Assembly (NCBI GenBank): GCA_946406115.1
Contig: OX291550.1
Location: 2,594,803 to 2,658,802 of the forward strand
DNA length: 64,000 bases
Source of the DNA: Apoda limacodes
Lineage: Eukaryota; Arthropoda; Insecta; Lepidoptera; Limacodidae
Reading direction: 5' to 3'
A model generated the notes under the pieces. The model saw nothing but the letters and a program-made list of their open reading frames with translations. It searched no databases and was not told the origin of the DNA. This document shows, one piece after another, positions 49,201 to 58,010 of the stretch (positions are counted from its first letter, which is position 1; each line of letters begins with the position of its first letter). Position numbers and translations under genes: made by a program.

Positions 49201-51338
49201 AGTAGTGATTGAGCAAGTGTAATTTTAGTGGGAAAGGGCAGGAAGTTACGTAATTTACCCAAAGATTTCGCTGCAACAAATATTTTTTTGCTTATTTCTT
49301 TAACTTGTGGACCCCACGATAGTGTTTCGTCTAAGAGTATACCCAAGGTTTTCACAGTATCATTATATGGAACAGGCACTTTATTGACATAGACTAATGG
49401 CATTTGTTGTCTATCCATTTTGGCGATAAGTCTCTTACTCCCCACGATGATGACTTGTGTTTTATTTGGGTTTACAACTAGGCCATAAGAATCACTCCAG
49501 TCAACAATGCGAGAGAGGTCCTGATTAAGTACCGCAATAGCACTTGATAAACCATCGATGGAAGCTTGCTTATTTGAAGATCGTCTGCATAAAGATGGTA
49601 GAGAGAAGATATATGAGATGTAATTTGATTGATGAAAATAGCAAAGAGAAGTGGTGACAACACGCCACCTTGCGGAACGCCAGCAGTGATGTTGCAGTAG
49701 GCAGAGAACGAGTCATCAATTTTAATGCGTTGTCGGCGTCCCCGCAAGTAACTATGAAACCAATCGATAACTGTTAGAGATATGTTAAGAGAACGAAGTA
49801 TAATTAGCAAAATATCAAGGTCGACCGTGCCAAGAGCATTGTTAAAATCTAGTTAATATGGTGACCTTCCTACTTTCCATACCTAGACGAAAGTCATACG
49901 TTATTTTAACAAGTGCAGTAGCCGTACTATGACCAGGACGGAAACCAGATTGAAAGGGACTAAACAAATTATTTTTTGTCAGATAAAAAGATAACTGTTG
50001 TTGAACAAGACGTCCAAGAACCTTTGATAGGAAGGGAAGAATAGATATAGGTCTGAAATCGGAAAACGAAGAAGGGTTGGATTTATTTGGTAAAGGAAGG
50101 ATGATAGTATCTTTCCATGATTCAGGAAAGATACAGGTAGATATGGAGTGATTTAAGATATGTGTTATAACAAGAACAACGGTGTCAAGGATCGGGATTA
50201 TCATATTACGGCTAATGCAGTCATTACCAACGGCATTGGAAGAAATGGACAGAATGTTCTTCTTAACATCACAATCAGAAAATCGATTTAAAACAAAATG
50301 AGAGAGAGAAGTTACCTCATGTTGGAGAAGTTTCCTGGAATTAACTATTTCAGTTGACCCTTCTCGTTCGTCGTGTTTGGTTGACGCTGTGATTGCGCGC
50401 CCGCTGCTGCGGTGAAAGTTGTCGCAGGTTCATTATCTACCAGTGGTTTTCACACGCCATAGATGGCGTCTTGGGCCGGTGACTTTGCGGAGACTAACTT
50501 GTTGTTGCGATCGTCAGCTTAACGCCAACAACTACTGCCCAATTACCAGAAGGTGTTGGACAGTAGTTCTGCATTGCGCATAGGCCAGCTCTTGAAAATG
50601 AGCCCAATGGTTCAGGAAGGTTTCACCAAATTCGTGGATTCTGGTACCCTCCTGGAGTAGTTACTCTTTAATATTTTCTCTCTCTCTATAATATTATATT
50701 GTGTGTTAGGTGTAATGTGTGTGTATCTACGTATTATTGTGTGTGTTAAATGTGTGAATTGTGGATTGCATTTTTAAGTATGTATTAAATACCCATCCGG
50801 ACTTGGGGCCGAAGCCGTCTAGTGTATACAGCAAAAGTGCATTGGGCAGTTACAGTGCAGTTAAAATATCAAAATTATGTCGTACTTGTGTGCTGAGTAC
50901 TTTACTTTACTTTACTTTACTTACTTTACACAAGTACTTTACTTGTAAAAAATACATTCCGAATATTTACAATTGGGTCAGGTCAACTTTGGAGGACTCT
51001 CCTGGTTCTGATTTCACATATATAATAAGCATAGGTATTTACAAAATATTCAAATAATTTCACATACCATAGGTACATCTATCTATTAACTAGCTATTAA
51101 CTAGTGTGTATTATCAGCTCTTCTCTCTAGTTATTTACAAATAAATACTATTTTTATTTTAGGTTCCAGATTTGCGCTGTGCGAAGTCAAAGTTTTGATC
51201 TACCTCATACTTCTGCACATGGAAGTAACACCGTGTGAGAAAACATGTGTGCCGATACAGCTGTCAAAAGACACCTTCAGTATCAGCATTAAGGGAGGAC
51301 ATTGGTTGAGATTTAATCATAGGATTAAATTAAAATAA
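31049..51338 (+). CDS. Cytochrome P450, CYP9 family (CYP9A-like), complete 10-exon gene
   Basis: Coding exons join 31049..31248, 31326..31489, 31598..31735, 34410..34612, 36287..36422, 36823..36918, 43257..43478, 44860..44960, 46682..46850 and 51163..51338: 1605 nt, 534 residues plus TAA. All introns are GT-AG and all phases agree, with no internal stop. Seen in the protein: a hydrophobic N-terminal anchor (about residues 2-17), a proline-containing hinge RPVPVLGN, the I-helix oxygen-binding motif AGFETV (329-334), the K-helix ExxR as ELLR (387-390), PERF (449-452), and the heme loop PFGAGPRNCIG with ligand Cys475. Length and motifs fit microsomal CYP9 enzymes, which oxidise xenobiotics such as plant toxins and insecticides in the ER with NADPH-P450 reductase; the substrate here is unknown. 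The CYP9A-like assignment is from remembered family features, not a search. Introns 3, 6, 7 and 9 are loaded with transposons. The start ATG has A at -3 and is followed directly by the anchor. Confidence 0.93.
31326..31489 (+). CDS. P450 exon 2
   Basis: Begins after CCAG and ends before GTGTGT. It encodes FFGTYEF..., the stretch IVVIRDLELIKK and the DHRTFLDE region, ending on the first base of the Gly codon that opens GQKWKDMR. Confidence 0.92.
31598..31735 (+). CDS. P450 exon 3 (C-helix WKDMR)
   Basis: Acceptor ATTACAG, donor GTATGT. It encodes GQKWKDMRSTLSPAFTSSK, the conserved C-helix region (WxxxR) that contacts heme propionate in P450s. Confidence 0.93.
32385..32700 (+). mobile_element. 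SINE in P450 intron 3
   Basis: Head TCGGTGGTGGTCGAGGGG, B-box-like GGAGGTTCGAACCCC, body GTGAAGGAAAACATC...GAAACCTGCAT, GTCCACAATCCGCACTGGGC and tail GCCGTGCCTCAACAGTGGGG. Same family as 1667-1940, opposite strand. Confidence 0.72.
33060..33375 (-). pseudogene. RTE-type LINE C-terminal fragment in P450 intron 3
   Basis: The - strand reads VLPAMTYGT, then LNKLRGNQWAIDRAILGVSL, CDKIRNE and IKLKWQWTGHTARFSS, the usual end of RTE-clade ORFs. Frames change at least twice. Confidence 0.68.
33885..34122 (+). mobile_element. LINE family A 3' tail in P450 intron 3
   Basis: AACTTCCTCCCGCGAACGCT...GAGCTCCCTGCCAAGGTTTT, then TTGCAAGCGTCCATAGGCTG and a poly(A)-like end. Confidence 0.8.
34410..34612 (+). 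CDS. P450 exon 4
   Basis: Acceptor TATTGCAG, donor GTAAGT. It encodes the helix E-F region, including DVIASCAFGVKIDS, a stretch typical of CYP9 and related clan 3 P450s. It follows a 2.7-kb intron that contains a SINE, an RTE fragment and a LINE tail. Confidence 0.92.
36287..36422 (+). CDS. P450 exon 5
   Basis: Acceptor ATTTTTAG, donor GTTTAA (GT present but a weak donor). It encodes KIKLRLFP... and the helix G region ending in NLLMEAKK. It joins in phase 1 to exon 6. Confidence 0.88.
36823..36918 (+). CDS. P450 exon 6
   Basis: Acceptor GATTACAG. The donor GTACAG lies directly against a 9-bp tandem repeat that copies the same GTACAG/GTTCAG motif several times. It encodes the variable acidic loop and QESDIGKKAVTR, leading into the I helix. 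A short exon that joins in phase. Confidence 0.86.
36919..36963 (+). repeat. 9-bp tandem repeat abutting the exon 6 donor
   Basis: GTACAGCTT GTTCAGCTT GTACAGCTT GTACAGCTT GTTCAA: the intron starts inside the array. Confidence 0.9.
37126..37179 (+). repeat. 19-bp tandem repeat
   Basis: Two full copies and one partial copy of TGGGATATCGTATATCGCG, itself containing GATATC and GTATAT palindromes. In P450 intron 6. Confidence 0.9.
37770..37840 (+). repeat. LINE tail fragment
   Basis: GACGATTCAAAAGTGCTATT...GTCTATTTGAATAAAAAAG followed by TTTGA-rich sequence. Same tail as 40490-40640. Confidence 0.65.
38977..39165 (+). repeat. 18-bp tandem repeat, about 10 copies
   Basis: Unit CAGTACGGTCAAAGAGAG, one copy shortened to 15 bases. 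In one frame it encodes repeated QYGQRE. It sits 13 bases before the truncated Tc1 transposase and in P450 intron 6. Confidence 0.95.
39178..39807 (+). pseudogene. Tc1-like DD34E transposase, 5'-truncated
   Basis: The open frame encodes the whole catalytic half: WQQVLFTDE (first Asp), GGSIMVWGGI, LMQDNARAHSAQSVQ (second Asp) and QWPANSPDMNPIEHVWDLLK (Glu), ending RARGGNTRY and stop. I count 34 residues between the second Asp and the Glu. The DNA-binding half is missing: the frame is cut off by a stop at 39175 and the 18-bp repeat array. It lies in the sense orientation in P450 intron 6. The 3' flank ends near 40070 in GTTCCGCTAATTGTGCCGGT, a plausible right end. Confidence 0.9.
40490..40640 (+). 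repeat. LINE 3' tail in P450 intron 6
   Basis: CTTGCCGGTTCTTCTCGGTAG...CGATTCAAAAGTGCTGATTA...CTATTTGAATAAAAAG. Same family as the flanks of the 62313 foldback element. Confidence 0.65.
41092..41131 (+). repeat. 7-bp tandem repeat GGCTGCA
   Basis: GGCGGCAGGCTGCAGGCTGC continuing for about five units. Confidence 0.93.
41239..41580 (-). mobile_element. Non-autonomous Helitron in P450 intron 6
   Basis: On the - strand: 5' TCCTACTAATATTATAAATG, internal CCACTGGACGGATCGAACTT, hairpin GGGCGGAGCCGCTGGC, then CTAG at 41239-41242 followed by T. Confidence 0.72.
42186..42931. mobile_element. MITE-like element in P450 intron 6
   Basis: Ends AATGTCGCTGTCGTGGCCCGA (42186) and, inverted, AATGTCGGTGTCGTGGCCAGA (ending 42931), 2 mismatches in 21. 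No ORF, no clear TSD. Class not assigned. Confidence 0.5.
43257..43478 (+). CDS. P450 exon 7 (I helix)
   Basis: Acceptor GATTGCAG, donor GTGAGT. It encodes VWSNDDLVAQAVLFFIAGFE followed by TVS, with the oxygen-activation motif AGFET, and runs into helix J. The preceding intron is 6.3 kb. Confidence 0.94.
43602..43902 (-). mobile_element. Non-autonomous Helitron in P450 intron 7
   Basis: - strand 5' TCCCATTAAAATAATAAATG (from 43902), 3' CTAG at 43602-43605. Flanking bases are A before and T after on that strand. The hairpin is weak. Confidence 0.72.
43920..44185 (-). mobile_element. Second Helitron-like copy in P450 intron 7
   Basis: - strand 5' ATCCAAACTAATAATATAAA, internal TTAAACCGCTGAAGCGATTA and GGATATACCC at the other end. 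No terminal CTAG, so 3'-truncated. Confidence 0.55.
44534..44644 (+). repeat. 28-bp tandem repeat, 4 copies
   Basis: Unit AAAACTGGTCACTTTAAGCA plus AATATGCT. The first unit is more diverged. It lies 215 bases before P450 exon 8. Confidence 0.95.
44860..44960 (+). CDS. P450 exon 8 (K helix, ELLR)
   Basis: Found by reading frames between exons 7 and 9. The acceptor is CAATGAAG after a T-rich tract and the donor is GTAAGT. The split codon G|AG completes the K-helix motif ELLR, followed by KWPPAVGVDRTC, diagnostic for this family. Phases match exactly on both sides. Confidence 0.92.
44961..46681 (+). other. P450 intron 8, AT-rich
   Basis: A repeat at 45655-45720 (AAGTAATTTATACCATAATG) recurs at 55755-55830. 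No other element recognised. Confidence 0.5.
46682..46850 (+). CDS. P450 exon 9 (PERF and heme loop)
   Basis: Acceptor AATTCAG, donor GTAAGT. It encodes IKEGEAIGIPVWAIHR, the FDPERF motif and the heme-binding loop PFGAGPRNCIG with the axial cysteine (Cys475 of 534). Confidence 0.95.
48050..48780 (+). repeat. Dispersed repeat fragments in P450 intron 9
   Basis: CTCCTTCCCGCAACTTCGTC...TACCTCCTTAGGGGATTAAT..., GCGCGAGTCCGTCTCGCACT and AGGCTGTGCGTTGATCCATC. Typical of anonymous lepidopteran repeats. No ORF. Confidence 0.45.
48785..50345 (-). pseudogene. Non-LTR retrotransposon RT (second LINE family), antisense in P450 intron 9
   Basis: The - strand encodes an RT in three overlapping pieces. 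49842..50345: IILPLPNKSNPSSFSDFRPI and QSGFRPGHSTATALVKITYD. 49478..49810: LDFNNALG (motif A), SYLRGRRQRIKIDD, GVPQGGVLSPLLFAIFIN and YADDLQI. 48858..49445: VPYNDTVKTLGILLDETLSW and the C-terminal domain. A one-base shift near 49850 and others break it. The endonuclease half is missing. Not family A. Its orientation opposes the P450. Confidence 0.85.
50380..51160. other. End of P450 intron 9, unassigned
   Basis: 50380-50670 is GC-richer and may be retroelement 5' sequence. 50899-50930 is an (ACTTT)n microsatellite. No coding signal trusted. Confidence 0.4.
51163..51338 (+). CDS. P450 exon 10 (C-terminus) and stop
   Basis: Acceptor TATTTTAG. The first two bases complete the Gly codon of CIGSRFALCEVK (L helix). 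The exon ends in TAA. The C-terminal segment FSISIKGGHWLRF resembles the usual P450 beta-sheet end. Confidence 0.94.
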
Positions 51339-51365
51339 TAAAAATTTGTGTAACAAATATAAATT

Positions 51366-51396
51366 AATAAAGTGATGAAAGAAAAAGAACAATAAA
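51366..51396 (+). terminator. Polyadenylation signals for the P450
   Basis: Two AATAAA hexamers at 51366-51371 and 51391-51396, 28 and 53 bases after the stop codon. No other poly(A) candidates are needed. Confidence 0.6.
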
Positions 51397-51579
51397 TTAT
51401 TCTTATGACATTGTTATTACCTATTCGTTTGAGATAAGAAGTTACTATAATGGATCCGAAAAACAAAATTACTGAATTTTTGTTTGCTTCACGTTTTGAG
51501 ATCTGGGGATATTCTTTTTCTATTTTTAAAATGATCTTTTCTGTGTGTGTGTGTATGAGTGTAAATTTTTTTACTAGTT

Positions 51580-51905
51580 TTGTAAAAATCAAGATGGTGG
51601 ATTTAATATATCGTCCATTTTTTTAAACTAAGATAAAACTAATTTTGGTTGAGTGTACGAGGGTGTTGGATACAAATCTTTTATCAGTTAAAAAAAATCA
51701 AAATGGCGGATTCAACATGGCGTCCATTTATTGATATTTTTATGTATCATTTATTCAATTATATGATTCCACTTACAAAACATTTCTTTTAAATTGCTTC
51801 ATTCTAATGAAACTACTTCTATTGAGTATATTTAAGTGTTCTAAATTTGCATATTGTTAATGTATCAAAATTTAAGATGGCGAATCTAATATAGCGCGCA
51901 TTTTT
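51580..51905 (+). repeat. Irregular repeat, 3 units, downstream of the P450
   Basis: CAAGATGGTGGATTTAATAT, CAAAATGGCGGATTCAACAT and TAAGATGGCGAATCTAATAT, each followed by a CGTCCATTT-like block, at about 51590, 51702 and 51875. Confidence 0.55.
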
Positions 51906-52559
51906 TGCCCAAATTCTTTGATATTAAGACAAAGATAACTTATTCGTGTGGTAATTGCTACTGGACCAATTTTATTTTTAATATAGCTCTAAAGCAAAAT
52001 ATCTTAGTTACCTACTCCATATACTGTTCTGAATTGCATATGCATAAGAAATTACTTGCTTTACGACCGAAGTGTATTCGGTTACAAAGTGCAACATAGC
52101 ATTGTGAAGTGCGACCGAAATTAAACTCTATCTAATAGACAGAAAAAATAAAAGCCTACTAGGTCCTGTGTACCAAAGCTTTGTTGGACCCTTTGTTGGA
52201 ATTTGAACGCACCTTGGGGCTGGGACTTACCCAATTAGTCAATAATAATGATTCAGATAGGTTTTTAATTTTAGATCGGTAATAAATTTTGTGATTATCA
52301 GCTAATAAAAATAATGATATAATTGTATTCAAAGTTGTTGAAATAGTTAGAAGTGAATAGTAAATATTGTCCGTTAAGGACGCTTTTGCGTTTTTGTTGA
52401 AATCGGTGTTTTTCCGTACATGTTGTGACTAAACAGAACTATAAAAAGAGGAACTACAAATGATGACAGATAAATCAGTCTTTTGTCTTTAAAGGCAGTG
52501 ATTGTTTTTATTGTAAGCTACTAGTTTTTATTACCATACAATTAAATTTTCCTTTACCT

Positions 52560-52876
52560 ATTCATTGACTATTAAGGGGTTGATTTTCGTAACTATTTCC
52601 CACGTTTATATAGCGATTTAATTTATTTTACTCATTTTAAATCATCATTTTAAATTGAGCTGAAATTTCCCACAGGGATAGTTGAAGAGGCGACAGAAGA
52701 CTTAGACTACTTTTTGTCCCGTAAAGGTCCCGCAGGAATAATTGATTAATTCGACGTGGATAAACTATAGTTATAACTTGCTATTGCAAACTCTTTAACT
52801 AATATCCAGGAGTTGCCTTAGGAATCCTACGCTGTTTATTGAATTTAGCGCGGGCGGAGCCGCTGGCAATAACTAG
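52560..52876 (+). mobile_element. Helitron 3' part
   Basis: Ends GCGCGGGCGGAGCCGCTGGC, AATAA and CTAG (52873-52876) followed by T. The 5' end is not seen. Confidence 0.6.
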
Positions 52877-53217
52877 TACATACATACATCAAGAATTAAA
52901 ATAAACTTACATAGGTACCAATATAATAACCATACAAAGGAAAATAGAAGTATAAGAAACTTCCCTGGTGTACACCTTTTACCACTCAATAACGCAGATA
53001 TAAAAAGAAATAGAAACACTGCTATCTGATCCTAAAGCTTGTGAAACCAGACAACGGATACAAAGCTTGTACTTTGAAATCAGACAACGGATACAATATG
53101 GCTTCTTACAACTCACTCCCGGAACAATATAAAAATTTCTAAAAATAGCTCATAAGTAGTTCTGTTTTTGGTTCAATCACTTTTTAAAATTTGTTTTCTA
53201 CGAATCTAATTTTTTAA

Positions 53218-53376
53218 CTTTCCCGCAACGTGCGGGTGATACCCCTGGTCTAGAATAGTATTATATAATCTGTGCCCTGGTGCTACAAGCGTCCATAGGT
53301 CACGGTGACCGCTTACCATAAGGCGGGCCGTGTACTTGTTTGCCACCTCAGTAGTATTAAAAAAAAAAAAAAAAAA
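53218..53376 (+). mobile_element. LINE family A 3' tail
   Basis: CCGCAACGTGCGGGTGATACC (degenerate), then CAAGCGTCCATAGGTCACGG...TTGTTTGCCACCTCAGTAGT and poly(A). It has an internal insertion relative to other copies. Confidence 0.7.
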
Positions 53377-53986
53377 TGGCGCTAGTGGACCGTAGGAATG
53401 CTTTAAAGATCAAACTAACATCCTGAATATCTTGCTGAACTTTGACTCTGGGATGATCCTCGCTTGACCCATATTTAAAACTTTGTTGAGCCATATTTAA
53501 AACTTTGTAAATAAGTTTTTATTATTATTAAGTGTTGGTCCAAACAACGGGTGACGCAGTTAGAGTACATTTCTATATTATTTGTTTCATTTTAGGCTAT
53601 TGAGTATTTTAAAATGATTATTAGAACAAATTCGGCTCATAGTTGAATAAGCAATTTGGTCACACACACACCCACCCACTCTCCGGTTAGCGACAGGAAT
53701 TTATATACGATATTTTCTTAGATATCACTTCACAACCATTAATAGAAAAAGGGAAAATAAAAAGGACAGGCGGTGCAGGCAAGGAAACTCTGAATATTCA
53801 CTCAAGATTCTGGTACACTAGGCGACACATCGAACTACCCACGAAAAAATACCTATAACTAAACCGTTTCGCTACAGATAAATTTTATGATAGAGACTGA
53901 ACGTAGCTGCGTCTGCGAACATATACTACAAATATGAATGAAAGCCGGCGCGGCAGCGTAAGTACCGAGTTTAATCAACATCTAGG

Positions 53987-54205
53987 CCTATGTTCCAAAA
54001 CCCGCCGAGTAATTATCGCCCGGTAAAGTTAAAAAATCAACCCGTTCTGGAACGGGGACGACAGTTAATCTGTACACTGACAGGAGTAAATTTCAGCCTT
54101 TTCTATGGCAGCGTAAGGAATGCAACTTGACAGTTGGGAAACTACTGTAACCGAGGCGTCCCAAAACCACTTTTTTAACTTCCTCGTTGCGATTTGGAAC
54201 GCACC
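53987..54205. mobile_element. 219-bp MITE-like insertion in the left arm
   Basis: Absent from the right arm. Bordered by a direct CTAGG repeat (53982-53986 and 54206-54210). Ends share GTTCCAAA in inverted orientation (TATGTTCCAAAA; complement GCGTTCCAAATC). Confidence 0.6.
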
Positions 54206-54304
54206 CTAGGTAAAATAAAATAAATTAAAATGTAGTGTCGCCTTGACATTGACACGATTAGGCGCGAGCGCAATTGTTTATTGTATCACTATTTAAATTT
54301 AAAA

Positions 54305-54433
54305 ATGGCACTTCAACTCACCCCAGTGCAGCGGGAGCAGACTGTAGCCCTGCGAGAAGCGGGCTACATAATAAAAGATATTGAGCGACGAACTGGAATA
54401 ACATTAAGTAAATTTACTTTGTTAATTACGTAT
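54305..54433 (+). pseudogene. Transposase exon 1 duplicate in the left arm
   Basis: Reads MALQLTPVQREQTVALREAG followed by YIIKDIERRTGIT, the helix-turn-helix of a Tc1-like transposase, then stops. It mirrors the exon at 59070-59165. Confidence 0.75.
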
Positions 54434-54486
54434 ATTTAGAGGCAACTATCCATCTTGAATCAAAAGTAGTAACTTAATAATTTAAT

Positions 54487-54690
54487 TCCTTACCAAGCTC
54501 ATACCTACGTTCCCACTGTAGGGCACGGCCTCCCCTTATCAATGGTGATTTAAGCCATAGTCCACACGCGGACCCAGTGCGGATTGTGGACTTCACATGA
54601 GTCTTTTTTTTATTATGCAGGTTTCCTCACGATGTTCTCAGTCACCGAAAAGCCAGTATGTAATAAATAAATATTAGGCCCGTGTGGGTG
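54487..54690 (-). mobile_element. SINE piece inside the Tc1-like element
   Basis: CCACTGTAGGGCACGGCCTC, CACGCGGACCCAGTGCGGAT and TGCAGGTTTCCTCACGATG. The outer part is mirrored at 58880-58970. Confidence 0.65.
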
Positions 54691-54784
54691 CCTAGTGCGT
54701 AAGAGCAGTCATTCTTCTTAGTAAGTAGGTATGAATTGTGCCCAATAGTGGTAAAAGTGGATTAATATATTCATTCTTCAATTA

Positions 54785-54965
54785 AATATACTTATACTAA
54801 CGTGACAAAAAGGCATACGGCCCGCCTCATGTTAAGCAGTCACCGCAGCTCATGGACGCCTCCTACTCTAGGGGCATTACTCGCGTATTGCTGACCCTTG
54901 TGCGTGACCTACTAGGTCTAAAGGTATGAGGATGGACTCCCTCACGGTGGTGAGCAGCCACAATC
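54785..54965 (-). mobile_element. LINE family A-like 3' tail inside the Tc1-like element
   Basis: CGGCCCGCCTCATGTTAAGC...CGCAGCTCATGGACGCC...GCGTATTGCTGACCC. Diverged. Confidence 0.6.
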
Positions 54966-55555
54966 GTTAATAAACATTAACTTCATCCACTGATTTTATC
55001 TCATTGCTGTGCACTGCCCCGACCACAGCAGAAGTCACCAGTTGGCAGAGTCTTTGGTAATTTAGTCGAGACTGGCCTTTTACTAAAAGTAAAAAAAATT
55101 ATCAGAAGTCATAGTAACGTCATTTAATTATTAAACAATCAACATGACAATTGAAATAAAAAATAAAAGTAGTATAAACTAAAATTAACAACAATAAAAA
55201 TAAAATCTTAGTTGACATTTTTTTGGCAGTAAAGTTGTTCACAATAGTTTGAATAGCCACACACAATGGATCTTTGTGCAAATCGAGCTATTTATAAAAA
55301 GTATTTTGCATCAAACAATCTTAATTCTTCTTAAATATAAGAGACTTTTTTAACTACAACAATTCCACAATTGGGTAATCCAGCTCACAGAAACCTATAT
55401 GAAAAAAAAAATCATAAATTAAAACTATTTACCTAAACCCTAAACCTTTATTGCCCAAACGCGTGAGCTCGTCTTATCTTTATTATCTATTATTACATTT
55501 TTATTACATGTCACACCAAAAATACAAAAACTACAATCAAACAATCAAATCAAAC
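54966..55555. other. AT-rich filler inside the Tc1-like element
   Basis: Nothing recognised. Confidence 0.35.
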
Positions 55556-55559
55556 AATA

Positions 55560-55690
55560 ATTATTCAAATAGGTTTCTAATTACACTTTTGAATCGTCAA
55601 TACAATGTTAACAATGTTGATTTCCGCCAAAAGAAGTTCTATTTAAGAGGGCGATATAGGGCAGAAAGCTAATTTCTGTAATTCTAACGT
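55560..55690 (-). repeat. Repeat B/LINE tail inside the Tc1-like element
   Basis: ATTCAAATAGGTTTCTAATT...TTTTGAATCGTCAATACAAT...AAGAAGTTCTATTTAAGAG, the complement of 16390-16500. Confidence 0.65.
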
Positions 55691-55827
55691 TGTGTCTGTA
55701 AATGTACTATAAATCACTAGATAATGTCATATAAATTACTATGAGATATATATGTCATATACTTTTTAAGTAATTTATACCGTAATGACGCCTTGAAACT
55801 TTTAATTTTTTGTATGGAATTTAACGA

Positions 55828-55960
55828 TCAAGATGAAATTTGGCAAGCAGATAGATAGAGTCCCGGAATAGGACATAAGTTACTTGAAAACGTTATTATA
55901 TTCATTTTTTTCCCATGATTGAGGAGTTGCTGTTGAAATCCTACACCGATGACCGAATAC
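55828..55960 (+). mobile_element. Helitron internal fragment
   Basis: GATCAAGATGAAATTTGGCAAG, GTCCCGGAATAGGACATAAG and ATCCTACACCGATGACCG, without ends. Matches 9090-9225. Confidence 0.5.
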
Positions 55961-55964
55961 TAAG

Positions 55965-56150
55965 ATTACAAAGAAGTTTGCAAGAGCAGCAGACGCAGGC
56001 GGCACCCATTCACAAGTTTGACACATTAATCAGCCATCGCTTCGTTAACCATGTTTTAGGGAACGTAACGACCCGACACACACACCACCACCGCAGAGAC
56101 ACTTTGAGAGAGCATGACACACTTAAGCAACTCCAATAAAACTTCGATTG
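55965..56150 (+). repeat. Dispersed repeat R, full copy
   Basis: Near-identical to 21105-21290, including GGAACGTAACGACCCGACAC and AATAAAACTTCGATTGTAC. Confidence 0.7.
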
Positions 56151-57390
56151 TACTAGTTACGATGTGTGTAGTAAATGAATATTAATAATAGCTACTGAGT
56201 ATTAATAATAATCTTACATCAGACGTCCGAATACCCTTATTAAATTTAATCTGCAATTTATTAAATTATGCTGCCTCTTAAAATGTCGATATACCCATGG
56301 TATTATATAAAATGAAAATACCCAAAACTTTAGGTATCGAGCTTATTATCTACATAGACAATTTTGAGCGAGTTATCCATCATAGCTAATAGACTTTTAC
56401 CTAACAAAAGTATTTGGGTTAGTATATTAATATGAAAAAAATTTACATACTCGTATTATTGTGGCCATAATTCATTACTATTAATTTAAGCATAACCTTT
56501 GACAAATATTCAGCTAACAGAAAAGCAAGTTCAGCTAAAATAACCTGCAGGTAATCATTATAATTTTGACTGAGTATGAATCATGTGTTATGACAAACAC
56601 AACATAAGAATTGCTTGTGAAACGCCTAGGAAGGTATTGCCTAAGTTGACATCGAGATAAGAAGGAAGAGAAACATTTTCAATCTGTTAAGGACAACATA
56701 AATTAAAAAAACGGGTTGCACTCCGGGAGTGCCGGCAGAAGTGAAAACATACTAGCTATTTACTTTCGATCACTTCGTATACATATTTATTTATTATAAA
56801 TAATAATGTTTGTTTATTTACTTTTTTGACGTAGTATATTTGACATCTTAATCTGTCATAGAATAAAAATCCCATATCCAACCTCCCTGTACTACTCATG
56901 GGGATTATGAGTAGTACAGGGAGGTTGGATATGGGATTTTTATACATATACACTATAGATACACTAAAAAAACGAAACAGCAGGCTCTGTTAGAAAGAGA
57001 GGGGGATACGTCTTACGAATTTTCGATCAGGTCACGTGTCCTGACGCAAGTTTAACATTTTTTACCCATCACAAAAAAGTGCACAACGCCGCTAAAGAAG
57101 TTTTCACTTCAAAAATATTGAAGGACGATAGAAATAACATTGAAATTTTCACTGGAATCAATAACGAGAAACTCAAAAACTTTTTATGCAACAGGGGTTA
57201 AAAACAATTTTGAATCACCAACAATAAAAAAAATGTATAAATAACAAACAAAAAATAATCCTACAATTGCCTACAGTAAATTTACCAATAATTTTGTTTA
57301 TTGAAACGCTTATGTTAATAAATTACTGCAATTTGGTTTCTTATATATACTTTTTTTTTTAGGTTTTTATACAAGACACATTTTAATTAC
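56151..57390. other. Interior of the Tc1-like element without clear genes
   Basis: AT-rich, holding the 56863 hairpin. No transposase catalytic domain was found here on either strand. Confidence 0.4.
56863..56943. repeat. Perfect 37-bp hairpin palindrome
   Basis: Arm ATAAAAATCCCATATCCAAC... (56863-56899) and exact complement 56907-56943, loop GGGGATT. Confidence 0.96.
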
Positions 57391-57516
57391 CTATGTATTG
57401 TTTCCAAAGTTTACTCTTGCTTGAGCATGCGCTTCTGTTAGCGGAAGCTTTTTCACTAGCCTACGGTGCTGAAGCCCTGCTTCTTTCAACCGCCGCCGGA
57501 CAGTCTGCGTTGAAAT
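57391..57516 (-). pseudogene. Tc1-like transposase exon 3 (second HTH)
   Basis: The - strand, after acceptor TTTTCAG, reads ISTQTVRRRLKEAGLQHRRL, then VKKLPLTEAHAQARVNFG and stops. This is the Tc1 Paired-like second DNA-binding motif. Phase 0 with exon 2. The catalytic domain does not follow. Confidence 0.75.
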
Positions 57517-58010
57517 CTGAAAATTAAATTTTTATTAAAAATACCCTATAATAAAAGCTAAAGAGAACGAAGAGGCAGTGTTGCCAACTGTCAAAAAATC
57601 TTATCCGATTAGAAATTATTTCCTCGTTTTGTGTGTTATTAAAATACTATTTTTTTAATTACAGAAAATAATACCTATACATAAATTTATTGAAACTTAT
57701 TAATTACTGAATTTCAACTGAAATTCTTTTCATAATAATTTTCGCGGCAGTCATCATTACTCACCTTAACCCTAACCCTAAGGAACTCTTAGCGATCATA
57801 GGTAGTTATAATTTTTACAGGGTTTTTGTTTAGACTTCAAAATCTTAAATTTAAGATTACAATTCTAGTCCGTAATGAGAATTCTGAGAGTTTTTGATTT
57901 ATCGGGCTCCACTGACTTAGTTCAGTTACTCAGAGACGGTAAACAAGCCCGTCTATCGAAGGTCGCAGTAGCTGGAGCCTCAACCAAAAACTCGTTACCT
58001 TAATAATGAA

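Noticed and set aside
56863..56943. microRNA precursor
   Set aside because: A perfect 37-bp stem without bulges is atypical for an insect pre-miRNA and no conserved mature sequence is recognised.
57764..57782. Telomere repeat (CCTAA)n
   Set aside because: Only two or three CCCTAA-like units and no longer array.
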